Below are positions 20,661-32,930 of a stretch of DNA of 64,000 nucleotides, in pieces. Each line of letters opens with the position of its first letter. The stretch's first letter is position 1. Under the pieces are notes generated by a model. That model made no database searches. It worked only from the letters and a program-made list of their open reading frames with translations, and was not told where the DNA came from. Origin of the DNA: Thamnaconus septentrionalis (lineage: Eukaryota; Chordata; Actinopteri; Tetraodontiformes; Monacanthidae); contig CM020513.1 of the NCBI GenBank assembly GCA_009823395.1, positions 10,889,001-10,953,000 on the forward strand, given 5' to 3'. Both the position numbers and the translations under genes were made by a program.

Positions 20661-23600
20661 GCTCGGCGCAGTTAGCGCCGTGTAATGAAAAACGTAAGGA
20701 GGCGGCGAGGAAAAAATGAAAAAACAACAAGAAAAAAAAACCCACATCAAAACTCGACATGAGACGGAAAGCATGAATATGAAACGGGCGAGCGCGGCAT
20801 GAAAGGCAACTTATTGCCAACGCTGGATGCTTTTCAAAGGACGCGGGAGCACACGCCCGCGCGGCCGTTCTTTTCTCTTTTTTTTTTCCAAAACCGCCGC
20901 CGCGGCTGGACGCCAGACGCACGGAAGGTGAGGACAAGAGCGGCGACGAGGTCACCGGCAAAGGTGGGAAAAATTCAGACTCAAAACGTTTGGAGGACAG
21001 ACGTTCGAACCGGAGTTCTGTGCTGAATGTCTGCCGCTCCCTCACCGATTCACCGCAGCGTCCGCAGATCAATGCGGACCTTCGCGCTGGAGGCGAACAA
21101 ACCGCCGGCATCGACGCGCGGCGGCTTCTTGATTGGCTCACAAAGAGAGGCTTCCTTTTTTACGGATACCAATCGTGGGATGTAAACGCTCGATGCCGGG
21201 GTTTCAAGTGGGGTGGGTGGATGGGAGCCGCGTGCCAGGTCACATGATGCTGGAGGTCACATGGTGAGGAACAGGCGGGCCGACTGCATGTGACAGCGGC
21301 AGAGTTCTTCCCCTCTGCCAGCGTCTCGTATTAAAGCTTCTGCGGCTTGACGCCGGGGTGGATATTTGTGCTCGGGGATGAAAGTTTAACGGACAGATTC
21401 ACTGCTGTGATGATGAAGATGAAGGACGACAAACCTCAAGCCAGATTATCAGAGACGAAAAACGACACAGATGGGTAAAATCTTGATTTTGATTAAACAA
21501 AATAAAGAATACATTTATTTATTTTTTTTACATCCCAGACAGAAAACATCGTATTTAGCCCTCTGTTTGCAGCCTGCTGCAAAAACACACGCAGCCTGAC
21601 TGTCTGTTGTGCTTTATATCTCGGGAGGATCCCCTTAAGGACTCAGGACCTTAGCGGAGGAATGATGGGAAGGACAGTCGTCATACACAACTGTCAATAC
21701 TATTATTATATTAATATAATTAATATTATTATTATTAATACTAGGGATGCAGCAATATTCGGTATTTTACGGTACTGTTCGGTCCGCCCTGTTCGGTTCT
21801 GTACACAACGGCAGATGATGGCGTTTTGGCACAGTTTGGCCAGTCAAAAAACTTTATCAAAGTAGATCCACGCAAGACTAGTTAGTGGTGCGCGGCTTTC
21901 GACGGCCTGCAGGTCCCACAGTTATCAATTGTTTGACTCACTCCAACACAACCGCGTCAATTATCGCAACCCGCCTCAGCCTGCAACCTGCTTTCATCAA
22001 ACAGACCAATGTGTTTTTGAGCACGGCTTTTTATTCCGTCAGAAAAGGTGGTTTCAAACAGCCTTAACAGGCCGATGTCACTTCCAAGTGCCAAGTGCTT
22101 GGAACAAACAAACAGAATACAATTAGCACAATTTACCACATTAACTGAGCGTCTCTCTTTGGGAAAACCAAGTACAATATACTGTAGCAGCCTTTGACAA
22201 TAACTATAGTCCAACCATTCTCCCAAAACTTGCTCATCTTTCTCCTCCCTGTTTGTTCTTATTGCGTCAGAAACCAGGAATAAATGTAAGGTAACTGCAA
22301 TGTAACGAGTGATGGTTCTCTGCCATCAGTCCTCTCTCAAGCTGCGTGTTTCCCCTCCGTGACCTTCCCAGTCAAACCAGGTGCTTCCTGTCACCGAGGT
22401 CGCTCATGGCTTTTTTGGCGTCATCTGGGGTGTCACGTGACTTCCTGTCGAAACCCCAGTAAAAGGGGAGAAAACTTTGGAGCTTCGGAGGTGAAATGAT
22501 TGATTCTTCTGTCTGAGGCTGACGCTCGGCGGCAGACAGCAGAGGTCACGGCATTAAAAGCAGCAGATCAGAGAACGGCGTGTGCACCTGACATGTCACC
22601 TTATCTCGCTCACGCTTATCAGTCCTCCGTGTTCATCCGCCGTACGCCGGGATGACATTGAGACTTTTTTTGGGGGGATGTTCTGAACCGCAAGACGACT
22701 TATTTGTTGTCGTTTCGATAAAAATGAATGCAGCATGTTGTCGGACAACGGAAACAGGTCCTGGAAAAAAGGGAGGAGGATCTGGGTGACCACAGCCAGA
22801 CCGCTTATGGCAATTTATTTTTGTTCAAATGGAAAACTAATGAGTTTTTGCCAGGTGATGAGAGAGAATTTCTTTTCAGGATTTTCCTCTATTTTTGTGG
22901 AGCAGTTTTCTGATTCAAGGATGAAAGAAAAATCAAATTTCAAGCCCGAATTATCCAGGATGAAACCATTGCGCTCTTGACCTCCGGCCCCCATTGGTTC
23001 AATCTCCAACTTTGCAAACAGAATTGAGACTGAATGAGTCTTAAGTTAATTCAAACATGCATTTGCATGAGGAGCGGCGCGCCAACAACACCGTTGACCT
23101 CTTTTTCAATTTGAATTTGCCTGCAAGTGTGAAAGCATCTCTCCCTTCTGACCCTTTTCGCCGTTTGCGCTCCACCTCCTGTTCATGTCAGCTCGGTGTT
23201 TGGATAATTCAAGGTGTCCCTCCTTTGCTCTTTGCACCGTGTGATCTTCATCTTCGTACTACAAATGCATTTCGGCTTCTCCAACGGTGCCAACGGGCCC
23301 TTGAAGGGCTCACTCTTCTTTTTCACAGCATTCATTAAGTTGATTGTGTTAAAATAATCTGATACTCCACATTACCCTGGTGAGGAATAAATTGGCACCG
23401 TGTTATTTAATTATCCGTCTCTCAGTGTCGGTTTTATGTTAACACAAAAAGATCCTAGCTGAGTGCTGGCTGGCTGATCTTGTTCTCTCTGTGAAGTCAA
23501 AACAGCCACGTTTATCGTTAAAAACGATTGATGCCTGGTTCGTTTAATTAACTGGGTGTTAAAGTTGCCTCGGCAAGATGTGTGCACGGACAAAAACGTG

Positions 23601-23817
23601 CCATGAAGAGTTGAGTTTAGCTTTTGGCTAGCAAACAATGACAATCAATCAAATTTATGGGCAACACTGTATTTTTGATGAATAACAGATGAAGAACACA
23701 GTTGCAGACATTGCAAGTGTGTCACGTCGACATAATAAGGTGACACAGTTGGCATGAGCCGCTTAACTAAAAAGCTAAAGCTATCGATGCTCCGCTAGCT
23801 TTTTCAATTACACACTA
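20661..23817. other. Noncoding stretch with CpG-rich part, E-boxes and repeat debris
   Basis: CpG-rich at 20780-21240. Two TCACATG E-boxes occur at 21240-21264 and a GTCACGTGAC palindrome at 22432-22441. A short fragment near 21545-21580 matches the dispersed repeat at 28990 and 31998. At 21742 a TAGGGATGC terminus similar to the hAT element at 5387-5869 begins a degraded copy. The part 23040-23340 is non-repetitive and unassigned. Confidence 0.4.
22432..22441. promoter_or_regulatory. GTCACGTGAC palindromic E-box
   Basis: Perfect 10-bp palindrome matching the CLEAR/USF-type site bound by bHLH-zip factors such as TFEB or USF. A single site in intergenic DNA is weak evidence for function. Confidence 0.3.
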
Positions 23818-24269
23818 TTAAAGGTTAAGTGTGTAATATTTGGAGATTTTGAAGAAGAAACAGCAACATCAAGTGGTTACATTGCAGATGGTGGCATCTT
23901 TCACTCTCTCCCCTCCCGAGCTTGCCAACAAGCTACTGTGGCCTGCGCATACAAACCTGGATACCTCGTGCACCTTCTTCTTCATTGGTTTATTTGAAGA
24001 CAGCAGTCACCCTGATTACGAAACGCGTTGTCAGGCAGCCTGGATTGTCCACACCAGGCTTCCTTAGAAATATGGTGGTGCAAGATGGCAGCTAAGTGGG
24101 ATTGTGTATTCTTATATACGAGAACCTTTCTCTGGGCAGGAAAACCAAATTACTTTTATTGTACTGTGATTATACACTTTTTAATGTATTTATGGGCAGT
24201 ATGTTAAGCTTTTGCCAATAATAAAAAAAAAACATTAATCGAGCCAAATATTACACACTGGACCTTTAA
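23818..24269. mobile_element. TTAA-flanked MITE, copy A
   Basis: A 452-bp element with ~26-bp terminal inverted repeats, TTAAAGGTTAAGTGTGTAAT on the left and TTAAAGGTCCAGTGTGTAAT read from the right, both continuing ATTTGG. TTAA at each end suggests a piggyBac-like target site. It belongs to a family that I remember as very common in percomorph fish. No transposase. Confidence 0.8.
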
Positions 24270-25118
24270 GGGTGCAAACATGAGCGGCGACTTTGATGTC
24301 ACCGACAAAGCACTAATTAGTGGTCTCGCTGATCAGCGGGAGCCAGGATACGCAACACAGTCCTTCACCTCTGCGTCCAGCGAGAGCACAAACACGCCGG
24401 CCGCCCAAACAGGGCCTCCGGAACAACATGTTTGCGCGGAGGAAGAACGCCACATCCCTGATGTCACACGCCGTCGGCAAACAGAGATCAGCGGCGGCCG
24501 CGCCCGGCCGCAGCTCCGTTGTTGTGCAGAGCTCCCAGCTGTGCCGTTTCCTCCAGGAGCTATTTCTGAATGGCATGAATCACAGGTACATCTTTACAAG
24601 TGACGCCCTCCTCCTCGGGAGCACAAGCGCTCGCGCGCGCGCACTCTCGGACGAGTAAACAAGCATCTGGTCGCTGACTTTAAAAATAGCGAAGCCTTTG
24701 ATGACAAGACGTAAACAACAATTGAATGACTTCTTCATGGCACGGTTAGGAGCCGACGTGAACAGAGGGGGCGGCTATGGATGCATGGAAGGGAGTGGAT
24801 GAAGGAGTGAGAATAAAATATTGTGAAGTGGTTCCGATGTGAAAGAAGTATATAAGTGAAATTAAAAATTGAGGCTGCAAGGGTGAGGCATTAGAGTGTG
24901 ACGGTGCTGCTGTCAGCCGAGGCTCACGCACGCTCACCTACGTGCAGTTTCTTTGGTCAGATTGGGGGCTAAAGGTATCAAAGTGTTGCCATGGCGACAC
25001 CCTACCAGAAACGGTAATTACAATTAACATCTCATCTAAATGACCACCTCTCTCTCCTCTCCCTTCCGTGTCTCCTGGGTAATTACAGCCTTTGGCTCGG
25101 CTCGCACAGGCATCCAAG

Positions 25119-25159
<41 letters not shown>

Positions 25160-25353
25160 CAAACGAAAAAACAAAAAAACAAAAAATAAAATAATCTTAA
25201 TGACTGAAAAATGAGAGTTTTACTTCAAGGGCTGTTTGCCGTTTGGTTACATTAACGCACAGGTGGAGGGCTGAGCTGCAAGCGGTGAGTCTCCACAGGG
25301 GAAAGAGAGATGAAATGCGCCAAGAAGGAAGAACACGAGCGCTGGTGAAGCAC
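24270..25353. other. Noncoding between MITE copies
   Basis: Holds a GC-rich part (24380-24650) without recognisable coding sequence and the (CT)n tract at 25124-25156. Nothing else identified. Confidence 0.45.
25124..25156. repeat. (CT)n microsatellite
   Basis: About 16 CT units. Confidence 0.95.
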
Positions 25354-25916
25354 TTAAAGGTTCAGTGTGTAAAATTTTTAATGAAGCCCGCCTGATAACG
25401 CGTTGCGTATTTAGGGCACTGTCAGGTCAGCTTCTTTAAATAACGGGCTTCCTTAAAAGGTGGTGGTGCAAGATGAAGATGAAGAAGATATTTTTTTTTT
25501 TACAAGTAATCAAAGGGAAGAATACAGCAAGCAATCTTGATTGCAAACAAAGGTAAACAAACCAAAGCAAACGTAATTGTCGTAAATCTTCCGGGACGAG
25601 ATTTTACGAGAACTGTGTCCCGCGAAAATTACGAGAATTCTCGCAGGATGAGATTTTTACAAATTACGAATGACAGATTATGCGCTTCCAACCATTGAAT
25701 GGAAACACCTGCAAAACCTGAAATTTTAGAAGTATTTCTTTTATTTTGCGAATAACTGTAATGGAAACATAGCTTATGAGAACTAAGATAGGAAAACTAC
25801 ATTTTTAATTGTACTGCAAGTACACACCTTTTTTAATGCATTTATAGGCGGTATGTCAAACTTTTACGAATATAAAATTGATAAATTAAGACAGATTTTA
25901 CACACCGGACCTTGAA
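25354..25916. mobile_element. TTAA-flanked MITE, copy B, with probable nested insertion
   Basis: Left end TTAAAGGTTCAGTGTGTAAA; right end TTTTACACACCGGACCTTG, degraded. Shares CTTCCTTAAAAGGTGGTGGTG and GGCGGTATGTCAAACTTTTA with copy A. It is about 110 bp longer, and the extra part (about 25510-25760, with repeated TTACGAGAA and TCTCG words) looks like another repeat nested inside. Confidence 0.7.
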
Positions 25917-27222
25917 TGCACCAGCTGAGACCCTCAGAGTTTCGTCCCCCGGGTGGAAAAGTGAGTCGCATCAAACAACTTTCCCGTCGCCGCGTCGCAG
26001 CAGCGGTCAAGGAGACAGTTAAGAGGTGCAGCGATGAGTGAAACAAATCAGAGTGCTTCAAAGACGCAGATGAGATTTGGTGGAATTCAAAAGAAAGAGA
26101 TGAAAAGAAACCATGAGCGGCATTTTGCGAACAAGCGCAGTGATTTGGATTCACGCAAAGAGGCTGAGCCACGAGGAAGTTAGCATCACGCACAGTGTGG
26201 AGAGGCAGATGATGAGCTCAGACAGAGACTCCAAATTTGAAGGTCATTTTGTTTGTTTTTTTAAACCCTGGACTCCGGGGTAGCAGCTTTGTGTGGTGAG
26301 CCGTCAAAAGAAAAAGGAAAACGGCTCATCTCGTCGTCTGTGCGAAAACGCTTTGTTTTAACCTCCTGCTGGAGCACCTCCTTTGTTGTAGCCTTGATTT
26401 TTTTTTTTTTTTTTTTTTTTTTCCAGAGCTGCAGGATGTTGCCGCCAACCTGGAAGAGGTATTAATAAGGTGTTGGCGATGTCACAAAGGGCCTGTGTTG
26501 GCAAAGCATGGCAGGAAGTGAAGGATGGAATCCTCTCATTTCCTCAGGCAGGTTAAACGTTGCATCGTGTGAGACGGAGACGCGGCCGAGGTAGAAAATG
26601 AGACTCGCTGCTGGTTGAGGCCAGAGAATATAAAGCGGTTGGGGAAAAGGTTGACTGGCTGGACGTGAAGCAGAGCATCACCGCTGGGTTGACAGGAGGG
26701 GGTCAAAGGTCGGCGTCGCGCCTTTCATCCGGGCGGATGGAGCCGCCGCCGGGACACTCTGCTCTCTTCCTAATTGTGTCCTCGTTACAAAAGGGGGATC
26801 AGATTTCCGATCCGCTCACACCTCTCCGGCCCCCCCCAGCCAGAACTATTCTCCAGGTCATTATTTGATTCCATGACCCCCACCCCCCCAACCCCCCGTC
26901 CCTCCACCTCCACCTCCACCACAACCCAGATGGTCAAATCATCTCGACAATAAACGGGGGGGGGGGAGTCGCCGCGTGCGGTGGTCCCGTCGTGCTTCTT
27001 CCTGTCCACTCCAGTGAGTTTCATCATCGCTAAATCCTCAATCCCTGCACCGCCGGCCTGAGGGGGGGCGGGGGGGATAAACACAGGTGTTGGAGATGGA
27101 ATACAAACTGATGTATGTGCTCCCTGGTCAGCTGCCGCACCTGCTATTGTTCCCTCTGAAGGAGTGCGGCCTCAGTGTGTGTACACAGGTTTTATTGCCA
27201 AGACATTGATGTGATTTTCAGC
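25917..27222. other. Noncoding, low-complexity tracts
   Basis: Contains a T-run at 26399-26422 and C- or G-rich purine/pyrimidine tracts at 26830-26960 and 27061-27077. No coding exon was found. Confidence 0.45.
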
Positions 27223-27275
27223 CTTCTTCTTCTTCTTCTTCTTCTTCTTCTTCTTCTTCTTCTTCTTCTTCTTCT
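27223..27275. repeat. (TTC)n microsatellite
   Basis: About 17 TTC units, a polypyrimidine triplet tract capable of triplex formation. Confidence 0.95.
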
Positions 27276-27499
27276 CCTCCAAACCTTTGTCTTTGATTTT
27301 TTTTTTTGCATTGGCTCTTCTTTGCTTTCAGATGGCCGACTGTAGGTTTACAGTGCCACAATACCAGGCGTATTTCAGTGCTACCCCAGCTCATTTCTCC
27401 CTGAAGCCATCAGGCTGTACAATTGCACTTAATAAAATCATTTTTACAGTCTTTACCATTTTACATTTTGCTTTTCTCAAAGGTGCAATAAACTGTAAC

Positions 27500-27710
27500 T
27501 GTAAATAATCCACCTGTCCATAAAATGGAAATATCCTGTTTTCTTTCCTTTCTTACTCTATAAATATTTTATTTTATTTTCTTATTTCTTCATTTCTCCT
27601 TTTTTCATTAATATATTTTCCATCATCTTTGCACTATACCAAGGCTGTCAATATGAAGATTTCCCCAATGTGGGATTAATGAAGGTGTTCTATTCTATTC
27701 TATTCTATTC
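27500..27710 (+). mobile_element. LINE 3' end with (TATTC)n tail
   Basis: The segment AGATTTCCCCAATGTGGGAT then TAATGAAGG followed by about four TATTC units (27690-27709) is the typical 3' end of a teleost non-LTR retrotransposon of the L2/CR1-like group. The 5' limit is not visible; the upstream AT-rich part is only probably included. Confidence 0.55.
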
Positions 27711-28657
27711 ACATATCTGGATTTCCCCACCTCATTGCACCCTATTGATCCAGCTAAATGTCACAAACTGCTTTCACTTCCTAAAGATTACAGAACCTTT
27801 TGTTTTTTAATTGTCGCCTCAGTTTCCGCTATAGCTCTTTTGAGTGCGAACGCTGCGGGGAGAAGCTCCGAAGGAACGCCGTTTTCACTTCACCTGAAAT
27901 CCGCTCGCTCGACTTAATAGGCGCCGCTTGTCTCCGAGTTGCTGTGGCCGCGGCGGTCAATACCTGCGGTGGGAGGGGTCGGCGTCTTTGTTGACGGCGT
28001 CCGGGTTCACGCACACGGCGGAGCTGCAGAGGGAGGCAGACTCGCCTTCCCGTCTGCGTCCCAGCTCTGAAAACTGAAAGCTGCCGCGGCTGAAACAAGG
28101 CTTCCCCGCAGCGTATCGATTTACACCGCAGCCCCCCCCACCATCTCTACGCCCCTCCGCCCTTTGACATTTCATCCGGCTGCTGCTCAGACGTGCGGCC
28201 GGCGTGCACGGATGATGAAAGCCGGGGCGGCCGCGTGACCTCTGAACCCGTCCGCCAGCATCAGTCCGCCGTGCGACTGCGGCATTCTGGGATACTGCAC
28301 CACTCGGCCGCTTCAAATTCTTCCTTACATCTGTTCATTAACCCTCATCACTCTGCAGCACAGCTTTCTATTATTTCATTATCAAACGTTTTCAGCATCA
28401 TCTGCTCCATATTTTTAATATATATATTTTTTTTAAACATTTTTTTGTTCTCAGACTATTTTTCATCCGTCCTTCCACCACGCACCGCTTCCCCAGCTTT
28501 GCTTCTTCACGCTCGGCTCCCACGTCGCTCCCGTGTGTGGAGGTTCAGGGGCGGGATCGAGGGATGAGGACACCAAAGCCCCCCGAAGACCGCTGCGAAA
28601 TCACAGAGCGTGAACCAGCGCGCATCATCCTCTCACAATACAGGCTCTTGCTCTCTC
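27711..28657. other. Noncoding, GC-rich block
   Basis: CpG-rich at 27850-28300. Open frames here are low-complexity or lack family resemblance. AT-rich at 28360-28450. No exon identified. Confidence 0.4.
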
Positions 28658-28658
28658 G

Positions 28659-28706
<48 letters not shown>
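28658..28706. repeat. Compound (CT)n(CA)n microsatellite
   Basis: About ten CT units directly followed by about fifteen CA units. Confidence 0.95.
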
Positions 28707-28708
<2 letters not shown>

Positions 28709-28989
28709 CAGACATGTCATCAATTCCCAGGCCTTGCATCCCTGGTGGCTTATCTTTGTACCAACCAATCAGTGAGGAGACAAGGTCGGTTGTCATCACG
28801 TGAAAGCCCAAATATATCCACATGAAGAGAAGTGGACACGCCTCTTAGAGCAAATTAAGAGTTGTGGCTGTGACAAATGTTCCCAAATCCCAGTGGAGGC
28901 CACACAGGATCTCTGTGTCACGCTTTTCCATTTATTGTCCAATATTATCTGTTTGACCGCTAATCGTGAATCGTCTCCCAGAAACTCAT

Positions 28990-29240
28990 AGATTTCCATA
29001 AAACATCATATTTAGCCCTCTGTTTAGAGTCTCTTATATAAAAAAAACCCCATCTGTTTCCTGCTAAAACTGGTGCTCCGCTGGACATGTGAACATCTGT
29101 GCAAAAGCAAAGCAAAGTGACTCTAAAATTGCATGTTTTCGCCCTGAAAGTCTGGAGACACCTCATCCAGTAAGAAAATAACTGTTTTTTTAATCAGTGA
29201 AGACCCATTCAAACTTGATTGATTTATGTCTTTCATTTTA
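28990..29240. repeat. Dispersed repeat family R1, copy 1
   Basis: Shares ATAAAACATCATATTTAGCC, CTGTTTCCTGCTAAA, CATCTGTGCAAA and ACTTGATTGATTTATGTC in the same order with 31998-32220. A short third fragment is near 21545. No coding capacity; class unknown. Confidence 0.75.
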
Positions 29241-29689
29241 TCTTAAAGCAGGCAGATTAAGAATTGTGGTTGTGACGTATTATGGAAAAATTCCAGATTC
29301 TTTGTGTCACGTTTTTCCATGTATTGTGTAATATTGTCTTTTTGTGTTGCATATATTTGCATATATGTATATATGAGAACCAATCAATTGGTAGGGAAGC
29401 TGAAGCCGTCCGTCACCTGGCCCCTGGCTCCTCCCCCCGGTCTCTGCCAGCGCTGCTGCGCCGCCCGCACCTGCGCCGCCTGCGCAATCAAGCGCACCTG
29501 CTCGTCATCAGCTCCATCAGCTCATCCTCACCGCTGCCAGTCCACAAGGAAGTCTGGCCGTCTTGACTTTCACTTGTGCGACGTTGGTTTTCTACCGGTC
29601 TGAGAGCGCACGTGTGGAGGCTGGAGTGAGGCTCGCACAGTCCTAGGAAAATGTTTTCACTTCATTCGAAGAGTTCAGGGCTGAAACGG

Positions 29690-29880
29690 GACAATCTGTA
29701 CAAGAAGCAAATGCTAATTGGCCAGTGGCTACTATGCCATTTTCCGTGCAACCAGCAATGAATTTCTGCCTGCTGATATGATGACTTGTGGACAGCCACT
29801 ATAATAAATATTCTCTGGGAAGCTCTTATTGCACCAGCATTTAGATATCACCAGCCTGCACCGACGCTGGTGGGAGGGGG
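29690..29880. promoter_or_regulatory. Candidate conserved noncoding element
   Basis: Non-repetitive, balanced composition with CAAATGCTAATTGGCCAGTG (octamer-like and CCAAT-like words), CCACTATAATAAATATTC and ACCAGCATTTAGATATCACC. It has the look of a deeply conserved vertebrate enhancer, which I cannot test here. Confidence 0.28.
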
Positions 29881-31997
29881 AGGGGGGAGACGTCTCATTC
29901 TGAAATGAAATGAAATATCTGAGCAGCTGTGGAGTTTGCTGGAGCTAAAACAAATATTGGAGCAGCGCTAAGAATGAAGGTTGGAAGGTAACAGTAGATA
30001 CTACTCTTGGCTCTCTGGAGTATTTTAAACAAGAATCAATTTCACACTGAATATTGAACAGAGTGAGTGGAAAATTAAATGTGCCACGATTTAAGCCCTG
30101 TACTCCTGAGGTGATAATTGGATATGAAATTGAAGCAAATTGGGGTCACAATTAATTGAGCAGGTTGAGTTTTTTTTTTTCTTCTCCTTCCTTTTCAAGC
30201 TTTTTTTTTTTTGTGTTTTGAGGACAGGTGTGAAAACTAACATTGACCGCTGCAGCCATTGGAGAAAATAGAGACGGAGCTATTTTGGAACGCGTTCACC
30301 TGAGAAGGCCTCGCAGGCTGAGCCGATGTTCAGCTGGATGCACACAGTTGGCAGTCACACTTCCACCGCAGCAGCCAGGCTGTCAGTACTGATTTAAATA
30401 ACCATGTTCATACACCGGCCCCCCTGTGAACACTGCCCTTTAACTGCTGGTGGGCTTCTTCCACACACACGCGCACACACTCACAGACACAGATTATGAT
30501 GCGAGATGAGATTTAAAGCGCTCTTCAAACAAAGAGCTCGGTGCAAAGCGGAATGATGGGGCTTTTCTTTCTTTTCTTTTTTTTTTTAAGGTACTTTAAG
30601 TATGAAGCAACACGAAGCACCGTTGGTGCTTCATTATTTTTTTTTTGTTGGGGGAGGGGAGGGGTAATGTTTTTGGAGCAGAGATGCTTTCATATTGCAC
30701 TTCCCCCTAATTTTATGCACAATCAAGACATCACTTCCCCTCTAAACCGGCTGGCTTGATTACGAAGATCAGATTTTGGGATCTTGGCCATTTCCTCAAG
30801 TGCGTCCAGGAAATGTTGCGCGCGTGCTGACTGTCAAGCAGTTCAACCCAGACCACGATTGGCAACAGAATTATCTGTGTCCAGGTTCCTTCTTTTTGAG
30901 TTGGAACTGCCAAGCAATGCCTACGGAACGGATGCCATTCCAATCACAGCAGAGTTCACCTCGACATTTACAGAGGATAAACCCTTCAGAGGCAAATATA
31001 AACACGTTTTTTTTTTTTTTTCCCTCCAAAGAGTTGCTACCAAAATCAACTCTCGGCGCTCTGACAGATGACACCGCACATCCCGGAACTTCAATGCGGA
31101 TGCCTATCGCCGCGGAGAGGCGAAAGAAATGTGCGGTGAAGTGGCGGATTACGCTCAGCGAGAAGTGTAGTAATTTATTTTGGCGTATATCCCCGAATTC
31201 TGACTTCTTTCATCCGGTCTTGGCATCACATTGGGCCATGGCAAACCCAATTTGCCGCGCTTATCCCCCCCCCACCCCCACCCCCCTCACCCCAACCCTG
31301 CTTTCTTCCTTGTTTTCTTTCCCGAGCCTTGCCAGAGCGTGCGAGGAAGGAAGTGAGCCAGACTGGCCCGCTTTTGATGTGTTGTCAAGAAAGAAATCTG
31401 CCTTTCATAAGCGTCCCGTCCTCTCGAGCCACACTGATCAGGCAAAGCATCGGAGTGTGGCGCTTTAATACCGGCGTGCCCGCTGGGAGGCTGTCATGGC
31501 GGGGTGCTGCTGGTGATACGCTCTGATATCTGACAAACATTTGCGGCGCGAAACACGAGACTGGTGCCGCGCGCAGTTTAGTCACGTCTGATGCCTCAAA
31601 TTCGGCGAGATTGTGACCTGAAAAGATTGGGGGGGGGCTGCAAAAGTGGGACGGATTCAGTGAGACAAAAAAAAACAAAAAACTAAAGATAAAAGTTTGT
31701 TATATTGACGGGAAGTGAAAAATGCTTTGGAAAACTTGATTTACTCAGATACCTTCGGTCAAAAAATGTTCAAATGGTTTCAAGAAAGCAGCTAAAGAAT
31801 TCAGGATCACAGTTAATCCAACACACAAAAGAAAGGTGTGAGTCAAAGTGTGGTAAATTTCAATAAGATTGATATCCTGTCCTTCAAGCCTGATGTCAAA
31901 TGCAGATTTAATATCCTGAATGCACTTTCGGACCTTTTGGTTTCATCCCAGACTCGAGCTGTGCTGCTCCTAATGGTGAATTGCCCCCCAAACACAA
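29881..31997. other. Noncoding stretch
   Basis: Contains T-runs (30171-30182, 30201-30212, 31007-31021), a short CA/CG-rich tract near 30462, and non-repetitive parts at 30040-30150 and 30720-30960. The 230-codon plus-strand open frame at 30776-31468 has no family resemblance and is rejected as a gene. Confidence 0.45.
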
Positions 31998-32220
31998 GAT
32001 TTCCATAAAACATCATATTTAGCCCTCTGTTCACATGGTCTCTTATAAAAAGAAATACCTTCTGTTTCCTGCTAAAGCTGGTGCTCTGCTGCAGCTGTGA
32101 ATATCTGTGCAAAGGCAAATTGACTCTTAAAATGCATGTCTTTGCCCTGAGAGTCTAGAGAAAAACGTTTTTTTTGATCAGCAAAGACCCATTGAGACTT
32201 GATTGATTTATGTCTTTCAT
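31998..32220. repeat. Dispersed repeat family R1, copy 2
   Basis: Same orientation and same ordered blocks as 28990-29240, roughly 80% identical by eye, with small indels. Confidence 0.75.
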
Positions 32221-32277
32221 AAATCAATGGTTGTTTTTCCCAGGGAGATACAACAACAAAAGGAAACAACACAACAA

Positions 32278-32520
32278 CATCCTCCTCCTTCCCTTCAGGG
32301 GCGGCCACAGCCAATCATCTGCCTCCATTTAACCCTGTCCTCTGCTGCATTGTCTTCTCTCACGCCAACTACCTCCATGTCCTCCTCCACTACGTCCATA
32401 AATCTCCCCTTTGCTCTTCCTGCCACTTCCAACCTCGGTATCCCTCCATCCGTACCTCCACTGTCCCTCCTCTGCAAATCTAAACCCTGTCAGTCCGGCC
32501 TCCCTGGCTTTGTCTCAGTA
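32278..32520 (-). mobile_element. LINE fragment, C-terminus of ORF2 (RTE-like)
   Basis: The minus strand encodes GRFMDVVEEDMEVVGVREDN then AEDRVKWRQMIGCGRP and a stop at 32295. This matches the conserved tail of the reverse-transcriptase polyprotein of teleost RTE-like LINEs (family recalled as GRPKRRFMDVVKEDM-type). Only the last ~60 codons are recognisable, so the copy is 5'-truncated and inactive. Confidence 0.75.
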
Positions 32521-32769
32521 GGTTTTACATGCAGCTGAGAAAATCAAACTATTGTCAGGAACGCGTCCTCCTCCCCAACACTAGGGGGCGATATGAGTCT
32601 TTTCAGCGTGTTAACTTCCGGTTAACCTCTTTCGTCGCACAATAACTAAACAACTGGAGCACGATACAACACCGGTGTAATGTCCGTTAATGTCCGTACT
32701 GGTCTTCAATTTAACGAGTTTCTGTGGGTAGACGCTAGCGCGAGGGTGTGGCGCATGCACACACGCATT

Positions 32770-32930
32770 GTCCAGTTAAACTCCTAACGACTAAGATTCC
32801 GATCCCAATCGGAGTTCTCAAACTCCGATCTTAGTCGGACTAACGCGTTTACGTGCACTTCAGTCGTCAAATCATAATCGGGTTAAGGCAATAATTCGGT
32901 TTTCTCGAGCGTCATGTAAGTGTATTAGCA
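32770..32930. mobile_element. MITE-like inverted-repeat element
   Basis: Contains CCAATCGGAG and CTCCGATCTTAGTCGG arms that pair, and GCGTTTACGTGCACTTCAGT with TCATAATCGGGTTAAGGCAA, wording typical of a common teleost MITE with ACGTTTACATGCAC-like ends. No target duplication was identified. Confidence 0.45.

Noticed and set aside
30776..31468. 230-codon plus-strand open frame
   Set aside because: Composition is biased with homopolymer Phe and Pro-Thr runs, no domain is recognised, and it crosses poly-T and C-run tracts.
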